A stretch of 64,000 bases of DNA, taken from NCBI RefSeq assembly GCF_037975245.1, contig NC_092569.1, positions 35,068,668 through 35,132,667 of the forward strand, read 5' to 3'. How positions within the stretch are numbered: the first letter of the stretch is position 1; each line of letters starts with the position of its first letter. This stretch comes from Apostichopus japonicus (Eukaryota; Echinodermata; Holothuroidea; Aspidochirotida; Stichopodidae). The notes under the pieces are model-generated. The model ran no database searches. It had not been told where the DNA came from and saw nothing but the letters and a program-made list of their open reading frames with translations. Shown here piece after piece: positions 45,841 through 58,556 of this stretch. A program made the translations under genes and the position numbers.

Positions 45841-47599
45841 TGTCACGTAAGTGGATGCAAAATTCCTGGTGTTGATATGCTTCACTGTGTGCATTGGAGC
45901 ACCTGTGTCGCATATAAAGAGTAACTAAATTCCGGGTTTCTCGGCTCCTTATTGTTGGTATGTTTCACCGAGAGATATCGGAATACCTGGGCTTACAAAT
46001 TGTAAGAGCCGTTACGTAATATTAGATTCGTGTTTTTTTGCAAAGTTGATGTTAGGGTGGGGTACAGGAAAGTTAGTCAGTTGCATTTCATCTGGTAACG
46101 ATATCAGGTCGGGCAGAGAGGTAGTTTCTCCGTTATTGAGAACGGAAGTTAGCATATTTACAAAAAGGCAATGAGGTCTTAAATTGTGTTAGTATAATAT
46201 TGTCACTGAGGACAATTTTGCGTATACTTGTTATTGAGAACAAGCCGCTACAATACCGTATATTCTCGACGCACGTGCTTTATTCGGTTAGTGTGACAAG
46301 CGGAGTTTGCTGTATAGTAAACCAGATTACGGGCAGGCGACCCCGAATAATCTGGTTTAATTTTTGGTGACTCCAAAACTAACTGCCTGGGGTCACGGGG
46401 GTATTCTTCCGTGCCAATAGATGTGGTCTGGTCCACACTTTTAATACGCCGGATACAGGTATCCTACATTTGACACGTGCCAAAAGCCGAATGGTTTGAC
46501 TCCGCCTATAGCGACTACCTTGTGGGCGGTGATCTTCTGAAGTCTGTCATAAAGCGTACTATAGCAGTGTCAGTTAGCAAAAAGGGGGTAGGATTCACTG
46601 AATAAGTATCCAAGGGGGTGTAGTTATTTTCATATATGCATTTCTTTTATATTTTCTTTTACCAATAATCATTAAAATATCTCGTGCTAATAAATCCATG
46701 AGAAATAAAAGCAGAGTGTTCGCGTGGTTTCTTGATTATCAATTGAGTGTTACTTTCTAGAAAGGGACACTATGTGTCACTTGTGATAGTTGCCTTGAAC
46801 GATTATTATAGAATGTATTCTTATTATTTTGGGATGTATTCTTATTATTATTATGGGATGTGGGATGGAATGAATAGGGTATGAAGGTAGTTTGACAAAG
46901 TTAAGAATAGTTACTGGAGCTGAGTTGCTTATAGGTAGAGTAGAAGAGAGAAAGGATTAAGTTTGAGATGGTTGGGCACGAGATCGTAATTATTTTCTAA
47001 AACTAACTTCACCAGTATTAGAATAGAGGACAAGTATACAATTAATTTAAAGTTAAGTGGACACTTGAAGCGTTTTTATAGATGTTTTGTGAATACATGG
47101 AGCTTGTTCTTTAAGTGGATATTTTATTTTAGTAAACACCTGGAACTGTTTTACATGGAGATTTTATATTCAATAAAAGTTTATCACCCGAAGTTGTAGC
47201 CATGGAGGCAGACCTACATTTCATCCTGTTCTAATATCTGGCAACCATACTATTTGTTGTGCTAATTTTCTGTTGTGATGGAACTATAAATCCCCTCTTT
47301 AATTCTACGTCCTTGTTTGGCACCTTACGTGAAGCCCTGCGACGACCCAACCCCAGTGATGAACCGCCCCTTCTAGAGACCGAGACGCTCCAATGAGGTT
47401 ATTTTCCCCGAGTAGCGAGCTACCCAGAGAGCCACCCTACTCCAGAGACGTCCCCATATAAGGGAACCGCCCTCGAGGTTTCCTAATGAGACAACTTCAT
47501 TTTCAATTACGTTAGGTCTACTCGCGCCGCTATTTTGTTTTTATTTCGTTGGGATCGATAAGTATTTTATTTTCCAAAAAGTTCAGTGGAGTCGTTACA
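45841..47599 (+). mobile_element. Probable 3' LTR of the gypsy element
   Basis: Begins TGTCACG and ends CGTTACA (TGTAACG on the other strand), so the ends are near-perfect inverted TG...CA. Lies directly after a polypurine tract. Holds AATAAA-type signals near 47170 and a TATATAAG-like box near 47455. About 1.76 kb. No second LTR was found in the window to confirm it. Confidence 0.45.
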
Positions 47600-47734
47600 A
47601 GATGAAAGAGCTCCAAAATATGTAAGTTTACACCCCTGAATATAATTTTACATTTTACTTTAAGTCTCAAGTAACCCCTTTGAGTTTAATGCAACGTCCA
47701 TGTGCATAGTAACATTTCTATTTCAAACCAAGTT

Positions 47735-48240
47735 GTATCGTCCAGAATAAAGGATACAAAAGTATTGATTTGGTTAATGATTGACAGTAAAATTACATGG
47801 TATATGAAGCTGGTAACAAAAATTTACGATATTAATATAAAACTAATCAAACTCTTCGCGATAACTAATAACGGCATTATAATTAGTTTGATACTCAGAG
47901 CTTAGAGGGTCTATTAACAAATTATGTATGTATAGTTTTAATTAAATGTCACTCAATTTGTCAAAAATCAAGTCTTTGGATTGCTTACCAAAATGGGGTT
48001 TATTATCATTTTTTTCAGAAACTCAGGCGATCTTAAGAATACATTTGGCAAACATTTCTTTTTAAAGGGAGTTTTATCGTCCAGAGTAAAGGATTAATTA
48101 CAATGATAAAGGCGGTTAATTATTGCAACGGTAAATATTCCATAGTTTATGAAGCTGGTAACAAAGATTTCCATCTTTATGAAAAAAGTAATCAAATATC
48201 ACGAAAACTATAACGGCATTAGGCCTACTTAGAGATTAGA
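47735..48240. repeat. Diverged direct repeat, two members
   Basis: 47735-47900 and 48072-48240 share ATCGTCCAGA, TATGAAGCTGGTAACAAA and AACGGCATTA in the same order, about 335 bp apart. Confidence 0.6.
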
Positions 48241-48244
48241 CCGG

Positions 48245-49540
48245 CTATTATGAAGATTAATATACCAAGGTTACAATACTGGTTGTGGGGAGGCTGACAA
48301 ATATTTGGAAGCTTAGAGCAGATAAAGGCAAAATAATGATTGTTCTTCTTCAATCATGGGTTATGGGATCAAGTGGATTATGTCTTTCTTTTCCGTAATG
48401 GATGAATTTAGGCAGAATTTCAACAATAAAAATAGTTTTCAAAACTCTAATAACTCGAAGAAAAACATGTTTTGTGTTTTTAATATCATGTAAATAATAC
48501 CTTCAGATGACATTCAGAAATTGCTAATGAATTTTAAACATGATGTCATTTGAGGTTAAAAACTTCTTACGTTTAATCTTGCATCTGAGGAATTGAACTA
48601 ATGTATTAGATACTACAGTCTTGTAATTGTTATTGATGAACTTCGGTTAAGTCCTGTTTAAGGTTCTTGGTAAAGTCTTAAAATAATAACAACAAAGCTG
48701 GGCTAATAATTTAATTATGCAAGTTACGAACAAGCGATTAAAAATGATAATGTTATGTAACAGTTACAGACCTAAAGTGTTCTAGCGGTGAGGGGATGGT
48801 TGGGGGGGGGGTGAAAACCATTAATGAAATAATAGAGATTTGGGACATCATCAAATTACATTCGTTACTCACTTTATTTTAATAATGTAATTATCAATAG
48901 TGTAGCAATCATTATTCAATGTAATTAGTCAGTTAGATGACATTATTAATTTATGACTTCCATGAACAGATCAATGCCCAGTGTCTATAGAACAATCGGA
49001 TCATTTGCTTAATTGGTTTAAATTGTCTCCAATTATCTCTACAACTGACTATTGACTCAATTTGGAAATCTCTATGGAAAACGTTTATTCATTGAAACCA
49101 ACGGCAGCAATCAATATTTTCCTAGATATTTAGATGGTGATATGTGTTAATGTTTGTCAATGTTTGCTTATAGCTTAGGTGCATGGTTACAGTTACAACG
49201 ATCGGCAATAACAAGTCAACAGATACATAAACAACAAGTCGGTACTTTTAAGAAAAGTCCACCTCAACCCAAGTCCCCTTACATCGAGACTACAACAGTG
49301 CGTGGTTTTGGTTTAACTCCACAATAGAACACAACGCCGAAGATTAAGAAATAGGTCACGTTGCCATATAGTTGGAAATAGAGGGCGGAATCACAATATC
49401 TGTATAACGACTAAGAAGAGACCATTAAAGATTACTAAAGCGAGGAAGAGATGTACAATCGAATACATGCATGTCCGTGTGAGCTTATCTTTGGGTGTCA
49501 TTTATTTTGATTGTGCTAAAGCATTGCGAAATAAACAGGC
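48245..49540. other. Unassigned, AT-rich
   Basis: No gene, RNA or named element; one G9 run near 48802. Confidence 0.35.
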
Positions 49541-49542
49541 AG

Positions 49543-49543
<1 letters not shown>

Positions 49544-49573
<30 letters not shown>
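49544..49573. repeat. (TA)n microsatellite
   Basis: About 30 bp of TA at the left end of the second direct-repeat member. Confidence 0.9.
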
Positions 49574-49584
49574 ACTATAGTTTT

Positions 49585-51265
49585 GCAGCGGAATACAATA
49601 TGAACAATACTTCCTTATTTATTGTACTACGGCACATCCTGTTTGGGGAATGGAGTATCTCACATCTGGTTGTATAACAATGTCAGCTGTTTCACTGGAC
49701 GAGGAATATGTATGAACTATAATATTTACATCCATACTGTTTATCTTATATACGTGATATTGAAACTTACGACCTGTATTGACAAATTAAAAGGTACATC
49801 GTATCATATTTTGCTTTGGCCTAAACCTCTTTTATATTGAACGGCTTAGCTATAGACGGTTCAAGCGCTTCATGTTACCCTTGCCCGCAGTTCTCTGGTG
49901 GTAGTGAGGGCTGGTTCCTAATAGTTTTAGCCAACGGATGACAACTGTCAGTCATGTTTATGCATGAATAAGTTAATGAGTGTTAGCATGACTACAATAA
50001 GTATTATTTTGCTGACAGTGGCGTAGTCAGAGTTAGAGGGAAAGTGCCCCCCCTCTCCCCTTAGACACTGGATTTTCGGGGAATAAACTGGAATGGCATC
50101 AAAAATTGGCAAAATAATAAACAGCTATGATGTATGATGTTGGGATATGCTACTTGATTTTACAGCACGGTGTGATCTGCTTCTCAAAAGGTTTCCTCCT
50201 TTAGCTATAGTCCTCCTTGGCATAGAAATATATGTACCTCAACAAGTTAACTTTGAGTTAGTAATTGATACTTCTAGTCAAAGTTGCGTGAGTTGTACGG
50301 CACTGGAATTTCGTCTTTAATAAAAGATCACTGAGAAAGGAGATAAATTGAATACCTACTCACGAGTATTACTATGAATTTGTAAATGTGTGATATCGTC
50401 AATATATACAAGTTTCTTACAATATATACAAGTTTCTTGCAATAGTTAGCATTTTATAAAGCACCTTAATGTAGTCCTAATAATGTTAATGATACTATTA
50501 TTTTGCCTCTACGATCTCTTATCGACAGAAAACTTCTCAAAGGCGAGTGACGCTACTCCCCATAGGCCCCACCCATTAAGCCCCTTCCTGTACGGACGTC
50601 AGAACAATTTTGTGTCCCCTAAATGTGAATTGTCTTTCGTAGTAGAGGGGACAGGCTGTATTTGTTATTCAAAGTCATATCGATACAAGCGTCAATTCAA
50701 CATCCATCGTAGTTATGCAATTCACGCACGTTCCGTAATCCGGTCTGAAATAGTAAAATGTTAATTTTTTTCGAAACTTTCTTTGTCGATGCCTCTCATG
50801 CACAAAAAATAAATAAAATAACAAATTTAAATTATACTCTTTTCAACTATAAAGGTGCAATCCATAGCCGTGCTTGCTAGATCGTCTAGCCTACCTTTGT
50901 ACACTTATAGACAAATTACGTAAACCAATTGAACTTGTGGGATACCATGGTAATAAGAAGCGGAATGCTTGATAATGTCGAATTTTTGTCAAATAAATGT
51001 CGTACTTTCATGTGTAGCATGACATCCAGTAGAAATTTTAAAGTCAAACAAATGAATGAAGCGAATTTGTAAGTATTCCTCGTTATTTCTGGGGTGACTA
51101 TAGTTGGAAAAAATAGAACAGGATATCCCATGTGACAGGCCTTTTTCAGGAGCGGAACAGACACTATAACAGTGCTGTTTGGCTGTTTGATGTACACTAT
51201 TTTCTGAAATATGAATTCTTCTAGACCTACCCTTTGAATATTGTAGCAGATTTTGACACGTTATT
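49585..51265. repeat. Diverged direct repeat, right member
   Basis: Partner of 41384-43175, 8.2 kb away in the same orientation, with indels. CAGTGGCGTAGTCAGA near 50020 resembles an hAT end. 50399-50605 is a diverged third copy of the 18110 dispersed repeat. Confidence 0.65.
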
Positions 51266-51907
51266 AAAATTACAATAATAATTTTTCGGTTAGTGTAACA
51301 GACCTGTCAGAAGTAAAGAAGAAATGCGAGATTTGATAAGATCATTGTCTATTTTACAAATTTAACAAAGGTTGTTATTTAAAATTAAAAGTTTCTCGTC
51401 ATTTGTTTTTATTACGTCAATATTTAACTATTTATATAAAGTTTTGGCTAAAATAGAGGGCAGCAGAGCTGACGAAAGGAAGCAGAAGAGGAAGTTGGGA
51501 AAGCTCAAGAGGCTATAAACAGTCTTTTTTCTTACCTCATAATGAAAGGTTATCTCATATTTGGAATATTGTTGCAGAATGTTACAATAAATATCTTGTT
51601 ATCACTCTATGGGCATTCACTTCACACGGTTACAAACAGAAAAAAGGTCATAACATTCGTTACAGAATACATGTTAGGGTTAATTAAACAACGTTTTTCC
51701 ACATGTTTTTTTTTTTAATTGATTGGTTTGACGTGGCTGTATTGTGCTGTCCACACGTTGCATAAGTTCAGTATTTCAAGCATTGTAGTAGATTATTTGT
51801 GGTGTCCTAATTCGGTTTCTTTCCACTGTTTGATAAAGGTACTCGATGACGTACGGTAATAGGATTTTATAATTGGCCGGTATTAGATGACTTATTTAGG
51901 GATGTTG

Positions 51908-51908
<1 letters not shown>

Positions 51909-51950
<42 letters not shown>
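51909..51950. repeat. (TA)n microsatellite
   Basis: Uninterrupted counterpart of the SINE-split tract at 24596-25021. Confidence 0.9.
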
Positions 51951-51954
<4 letters not shown>

Positions 51955-52503
51955 TATAAATGATACCATATGTTTTGTGAGTAGTTCGACGGCAACCCTG
52001 ATAATGAATTCATATAAATATATAAGTATATGAAATGTGTCTGTGTGTGTGTGTGTCCTAGAAACCAAGAATCGTTAAGTATCCACTTTCATGAAGTTAT
52101 TCATTTCCAACCAATTAATAATACTTGCTTGGAGGGAGGGGTTGGTAGCGGGAGGATTGACTACGAAGGAGGCAACACATTAAGGAAAAGCAGACAAGTT
52201 TAATGTAATGTTTTATTTTTATTTTTTGATGAGACTCATGCAATATTCAATTTTCAAATTATCAAACAACAGTAAGCTGGTTAAATTTATTATTTGATAT
52301 CAATTTCAATTAATTTCTTCTCATTCCCTTAGAAAAATTATTTGTGGAATCGTCCCGTTTGTAATTTTGGTTGCATGTTCTTCTTCTTTCTTGTCTGTGG
52401 CACGTCTAACTGTCCGACGCTTGAAAATCTGTATGGATATTTTCTTACCTTTCTCATTAAAAACTGCTCTTTTGGGCAATTTGTTATTTATAATGTGTTA
52501 TGT

Positions 52504-52841
52504 CTACACCGGTCGTATTTTCATATCTGTGTATTGCAGGCTGCATCCGTAACCGTTCAAACTATAGCTATACCAGAACATGTGCGTTCCTCGAGTAGAA
52601 CCGTCGTAGTCGCCGTTGAGATTTGAATTTGTACAAAAACGACAGCAGTTGCCATAAGGGAAATGATCGCAAGAATCATCACCAGTACGGCATTAACTAT
52701 AACAATAATAAGTATAATAATAGTACCACCAGGCTCCGCGATGTCCCTCCGCACAGTCGTAACTACTCGATCCGTCGTTGTCCTGGTCTTTTGTACTGAA
52801 TTGTTTATTGTTGCTATGAGACAAAGCATTATTACCTGTAC
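52504..52841 (-). pseudogene. Gene B2 exon 8 (second FReD end) with in-frame TAA
   Basis: Tandem acceptors TTGCAG and TACAG six bases apart. Encodes FSTKDQDNDG and CAEGHRGAWWYYYY, TAA at 52693-52695, then [18 protein letters not shown] and [10 protein letters not shown], then TAG. Confidence 0.85.
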
Positions 52842-53672
52842 CTGCAACAAACGAGAAAGAGTAAAAAAACCGGTCAATTTATAAACATTGAACTAATCTA
52901 ACATCGGATACAAGTTAGAGAGCAGTGCTGTTTTGTCCTACCAATATGAAAACGTCAGTTCCGCATATTTTGTTTTGTTTCTTGTGTTCAATATTTAGGA
53001 TACAAAAGGTGGTATTTTGTCTTTGCAAGGACGTGTTTATTTAATTTTATTTTTCAGTTTAAAATACAGTGCCACAACAGGATTCACATACAGATGGGGA
53101 ACTACTTTAACCAAATACTAGATTTGGGCTAGTAGTGTCGCTAATATCGCTCATTATTTTATATTTATTTATCGTAATTTATTTATTTGATTGTTATTTC
53201 TAAGTTCACAAATGAGTTGGGTCCCACTCTGTCAAAACTCTAGTTATAAATTCCTTGTGTGTGTCGGTGTTAAATTTTATGTGTTGAATAATATTACGTT
53301 TAATTTCATTTGCATAACCAAACTCTCCTTATTCAACCCATTGCTTATTTGTTTTCTTGTACCACACATAGGCTAACTTAGGCTCTCTTCGAACCTGGAC
53401 AAGGAGGGTGGGAGGGGGGGGGGGCTGTGTGACGTAGCTTCATATATCATTCAAGTTAGGAAAACAAGGGTATCATTGTAAGATCTAGTCCTGAGTAATC
53501 TAACATGTTATTATTACATACAAAGTAATACTTGCATTTTGCAGAAAAGCCATTTCCCATTAAACAAAAATCAAATAGACGGCATCATCTGTCTGTCAAT
53601 ATTATGGTTGTGATATAATATCTGGCAGGCTCCAAGTTCCCTGTTCTACTGTGAACAGGGTACACAGGGTGT

Positions 53673-53857
53673 TATTGCAAGGGACGATATAACTGGGTTC
53701 GCATAACAATTTGCTACCCAAGAATTGTCAGTTGCTAATCAATATTACTTTTGATTAGCAAAAGATGCAGTACCTGCTAATGCTAATTGCTATTTCCAAG
53801 AATTGTCGAGCAATTATTGCTAATCAATTCTCTAAAACTATTTCGTCCCTTGTATTG
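53673..53857. mobile_element. MITE with TIR and 5-bp TSD, only in right copy
   Basis: A 175-bp element (53678-53852) with ends CAAGGGACGA and TCGTCCCTTG, flanked by TATTG on both sides and rich in internal inverted repeats (GCTAATCAA / TTGATTAGC). The left copy has the empty site (GTTATAGTCATCG) at 26399-26411. Confidence 0.85.
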
Positions 53858-54427
53858 CCATCGATTGTTCAATTCCTTACCCTATATCTATAGCACTTTG
53901 TAATATTTGTATCTTTTAACTTGAGCTGATACGTTGGACTATAACGTAGATTGAAATTTACACTATACACAAATCCTGAAATAAATACGTTTAAATGAAG
54001 AATAGAACCGACATTGTATAAGGTGAATTTACTATTGATTTAGTAGCTAATATTTTAGGTTTCGACAAGGTAACCAAAATTCGATGTATTACATTTATGA
54101 AAATCTTGAATGATATTAATTATCGGCATTTTATTATTTAGTTCTTATCGACATGTACAATCTAGTCTCGTACGTATATCTTCTTCGAACAGACTGAATG
54201 ATTGATTGATTCTATTTCTCGAAACTATATAGACGAATATTTAAAAATAAAACATTTCTGATTCCTCTGCTTCAATGTTCTATGAATGATAAACCCTAGA
54301 TTATTTTATATATAACATGATTATATTAACATAGCGCCTCAACGTTTGAACATATGAAAATCATCGAACATACATACCACTTGAAGTCTCACTATACAGT
54401 AACGAGAAGAGACATGTGACTACTCAT

Positions 54428-54689
54428 CTGTATTTCCACTGTGTGATCCAACTGATAGTCGATACTTGTCTGCCTCGTTATTAATGCGAAAAGTCGAATA
54501 GACGGCGTAAAACGATGATGAGCCAGAGTCCCGTAGATCAATACGTAGCTGGTACCTTTTCTGGTTGGTCAGAGAGTGAATAAATTTGTTACCTAGCCAG
54601 TGGTCGTGATTTTTATTACCGAAACCGTTCTTGTAGTCCGACCAACCACGATAAAAGTCAGCAGAGGCACTCGATCGTCGCTGGAAAAC
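54428..54689 (-). pseudogene. Gene B2 exon 7 (second FReD middle), donor lost
   Basis: 262 nt, open, same phases. The donor reads ATGAGT; read-through would stop two codons later at TAG. About 650 bp present downstream of this donor in B1 are missing here. Confidence 0.85.
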
Positions 54690-54940
54690 CTATGAAATGG
54701 AGAAAAAAAGGTTAATCCAACTATAGAATGTACTAATCCTTAAGAGCATGACATTCAAAGCCGAAAAATAGTTAATAAAGATATGAATATTGTGAAAGTG
54801 AGATAATTCGCAAGAGTACTTTGTTACTTGATTTGCTTTCCTACAATGGTCAAGTTCATCTCAACGGGATCTGCAGTGCATCATTTTGAGTAAAGTGAGG
54901 AAGTTAAGAATTTAAGTCCTTCATTGTTTGCATTACTCAC

Positions 54941-55247
54941 CGTCCATCCTCCTCCGTTACTTTCCATCTCACAGTAAACCTGAATGCCGCTTGACCAACC
55001 ATCAGGGTAAATGGTGTAAACACCATCACTGCGTGTACCGGAAACATAAAGCTCGTAGCAATCTTTTGGGAGGCTTGTGCACGTCACTCCGTCCCCTTCG
55101 TAGCCATCATTGCAGTAACATTTACGGACACCGCTCCTCTCATCACAGGTTGCGTCATCACTACACTGGTAACTCTCATCTACAAGCCGGTTGTTCCTAC
55201 AAGTCGATTTCCGTGTACATCGTGAATTGATGTAAAAGGTGGCCCTC
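54941..55247 (-). pseudogene. Gene B2 exon 6 (EGF and second FReD start), frameshifted
   Basis: 307 nt against 306 in B1: one extra G near 55240 shifts the frame about eight nt after the acceptor. The rest encodes the intact module [25 protein letters not shown] and KDCYELY. Confidence 0.85.
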
Positions 55248-55831
55248 CTAATTTAAGATATTCAGCGAAAATAAAAACGACTAATAAATAAATTATGAAT
55301 TTGCGGTTGTCACAGTGAAATGTACAGAATTTCAACGGTAAGTGGCGATTGATTAACCCCCTCGAATGATATAGGTATGAGTATCAACCTTTATGAAAGT
55401 TTTATGAAGTATTTGAAGCCAACTCCGAAGTAGGAGGCGAAAGGATCCGCCATAAAAAAGTAGCTGCAAATATTGCATTCAACGGCTTACCGCGACTATA
55501 CATTAGGCCTACAAATAGTTCTAACCGTAAGACTGAAAAAAAAGTATCTATGGAATTTTGTGTCAGGCTTATAAGTGGATGCACACTCGAAGGGAGTGGT
55601 CTCGTGATTCCCGACTAAACGTAATACTTACCTCGACTGAGAGTTTTGACTGGACTGGAGACAAAAAAATTGGTCAATGGCCCCTCCCCAACCTCGATGC
55701 GCACGCCACTGAATTATCTGTAAATGTAATGATTTTATCGACAAGTATAAATACTAAAGGTTTTCTTCTAATTAAATGGACAATGATTAAGAACAAAGCA
55801 TTATAACATTTCCTGAATGAACCGTACTGAC

Positions 55832-56041
55832 CCCTAATACACTTCCTATGTCAGCAACGAAGCAGTTGTGGATGCACGCCTCTCCGTCCCCTTGGTAGTT
55901 TGGATTGCAGTAACATTTACGGACACCGTTCCTCTCAGCACAGGTTGCGTGATCACTACACTGGTAACTCTCATCTACAAGCCGGTTGTTCCTACAAGTT
56001 GATTTTCGTGATCATCTTGAATTGACATAAAAATCGCCAAC
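55832..56041 (-). pseudogene. Chimeric EGF-TIL exon, unit 1
   Basis: Same structure as unit 2, with TGA at 56012-56014, where B1 has a Cys codon. Confidence 0.8.
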
Positions 56042-56633
56042 CTGATTTAAGACATTCAGCGAAAAGAAAAACAAAAACTTATAAATAAATTATGAATTTG
56101 CCGTTGTCACAGTTAAATGTACAGAATTTCAAAGGTGAGTGGCGAATGATTAATCCCCCTCGAATGATATAGGTATGAGTATCAACCTTTATGAAAGTTT
56201 TATGAAGTATTTGAAGCCAACTGCGAAGTAGGAGGCGAAAGGATCCGCCATAAAAAAGTAGCTGCAAATATTGTATTCAACGGCTTACCGCGACTATACA
56301 TTAGGCCTACAAATAGTTCTAACAGCAAGACTGTGAAAAAAAGTATCTATGGATGTTTGTGTCAGGCTTATAAGTCGATGCACACTCGAAGGGAGTGGTC
56401 TCGTGATTCCCGACTAAACGTAATGCTTCCCTCGACTGACAGTTTTGACTGGCCTGGAGACAAAAAAAAAATGGGTCAATCCACCCCCCCCAGCCACGAT
56501 GCGCACTCCACTGGATTATCTGTAAATGTAATGATTTTATCGACAAGTATAAATACTAAAGGTTTTCTTCTAATTAAATGGACAATGATTAAGAACAAAG
56601 CATTATAACATTTCCTGAATGAACCGTACTGAC

Positions 56634-56843
56634 CCCTAATACACTTCCTATGTCAGCAACGAAGCAGTTGTGGATGCACGCCTCTCCGTCCCCTTGGTAG
56701 TTTGGATTGCAGTAACATTTACGGACACCGTTCCTCTCAGCACAGGTTGCGTGATCACTACACTGGTAACTCGCTTGTATAATCTGGTTGTTTCGGCAAG
56801 TTGATTTTCGTGATCATCTTGAATTGACATAAAAATCGCCAAC
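56634..56843 (-). pseudogene. Chimeric EGF-TIL exon, unit 2
   Basis: 210 nt, phase 0-0, with usable acceptor (AAATCAG) and donor (GTCAGT). Front from the EGF exon ([16 protein letters not shown]), tail from the TIL exon (NCFVADIGSVLG). In-frame TGA at 56814-56816. Confidence 0.8.
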
Positions 56844-57918
56844 CTGATTTAAGACATTCAGCGAAAAGAAAAACAAAAACTTATAAATAAATTATGAATT
56901 TGCCGTTGTCACAGTTAAATGTACAGAATTTCAAAGGTGAGTGGCGAATAATAAATCCCCCTCGAATGATATAGGTATGAGTATCAACCTTTATGAAAGT
57001 TTTATGAAGTATTTGAAGCCAACTCCGAAGTAGGAGGCGAAAGGATCCGCCATAAAAAAGTAGCTGCAAATATTGTATTCAACGGCTTACCGCGACTATA
57101 CATTAGGCCTACAAATAGTTCTAACCGCAAGACTGTGAAAAAAAGTATCTATGGATGTTTGTGTCAGGCTTATAAGTCGATGCACACTCGTAGGGAGTGG
57201 TCTCGTGATTCCCGACTAAACGTAATGCTTCCCTCGACTGACAGTTTTGACTGGCCTGGAGACACAAAAAAAAAATGGGTCAATCCACCCCCCCCCCCCC
57301 CCAGCCACGATGCGCACTCCACTGGATTATCTGTAAATGTAATGATTTTATCGACAAGTATAAATACTAAAGGTTTCCTTCTAATTATATTATAATTAAT
57401 AACAACATCAAAATTCTTTCGTTGGTTGTTCTGATCAAACTGGGAGACGAACCTAGTTTAATTGTAAACGTTATGTTGTACTAACGTTAGGAACGGTTCC
57501 TTGTTCAGAGCCATGGTCGGTGTTGAGTACGAAGCAGTCTTGTAGTGAGTGCGTAATCACACTTTAGCTAATGGAGGCATTTTGGAATTCTAGTATGGAT
57601 ACTAATGCAAGATTAATTGTTTGAACTCGCACTAGAAGCTTGTACTTGTACTCATATCATATCATATCATATTCTATTTGCTACGATATGTATTGTAGCG
57701 CCGTTGTACTCGCTGATATACTATAAGTATACTCGTACTATATATATTGTAGCAGTTTCTTCAAAACATATTTGATATGCCAAATTTACTTACAAAAGAT
57801 CCTTTCGTTTTCAGATAAGCCTTTAATTTTCTGCGCGTTTACGTTTGACATTTAATAAATGATCACGATTTTTATAATTTTTTTTGGCTTTATATTTAAT
57901 AATGTAAAAGACACTTAC

Positions 57919-58183
57919 CATCTGATATTTCGAATGTACCTAAACTAGATATATGATAATCCCCCCATTCATCTGAGATACGAAACTCGTCGTATGTTAC
58001 ATAGAAAGTTTCTCCAGCAACGCTCTCAAAGTCCATTCGCAGTTGGTATCGCTTTTGATTTGTTAAGACGGCAATTTTCTCATTTCCGATCCAAAAGTCA
58101 CTCTCTAGAAAGCCAAAGCCATTTCTGAAGTCTTTCCAACTTCTACTAAAATTTACAGAATCCGATCTTCGTCGCTGTAATAC
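57919..58183 (-). pseudogene. Gene B2 exon 4 (first FReD middle)
   Basis: 265 nt, open, with intact GT-AG sites and about ten residue changes from B1 (for example FLESDFWIGNEK). Confidence 0.85.
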
Positions 58184-58556
58184 CTTCAAATAATATCAAA
58201 GAAGTTAACTAGGACGTGATTGAATTATTATTATTTGTTCCCTACTGCAATGCGATTTGTTGCTAACAACTATTACACAGAAATACTTTTATATTTCTAA
58301 CTTCAGTTTGTAGTTTGGGCTAGATGTTTACAGTTTCCTTGGAAGAAGAACTGCATGTACCTAAGTACAATCTGTACTTAAATTCCACAATATTAAAAAT
58401 AATTGATTCAAACTTTCGTTTCGATTAAAAAGCGAGATTCTATTTGAAATAACGACTTTGTATTACATCGCTTTATATTGCTGCAATCAAAATCTGAAGT
58501 AAATTTGTACAAAACTATTTAAACTTGAAAAGAAAACATCAAGTAATCAGCCATAC

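Larger units (their letters stand above)
55282..57390. repeat. Three tandem units of about 800 bp inside B2
   Basis: The word AATTATGAATTTGC starts near-identical blocks at about 55282, 56081 and 56882 (spacing 799 and 801 bp); the third is cut short at about 57390. The first two units each end in a chimeric exon. The array replaces the B1 segment that held the TIL exon. B1 has only a partial, older relative of this repeat (28500-29200). Confidence 0.85.

Noticed and set aside
45581-45913. 110-codon minus-strand frame
   Set aside because: Antisense shadow of the RNase H region and the LTR start.
55282-57390. CRISPR-like or satellite array
   Set aside because: Only three units of about 800 bp that contain exon and intron sequence; this is a eukaryotic tandem duplication.
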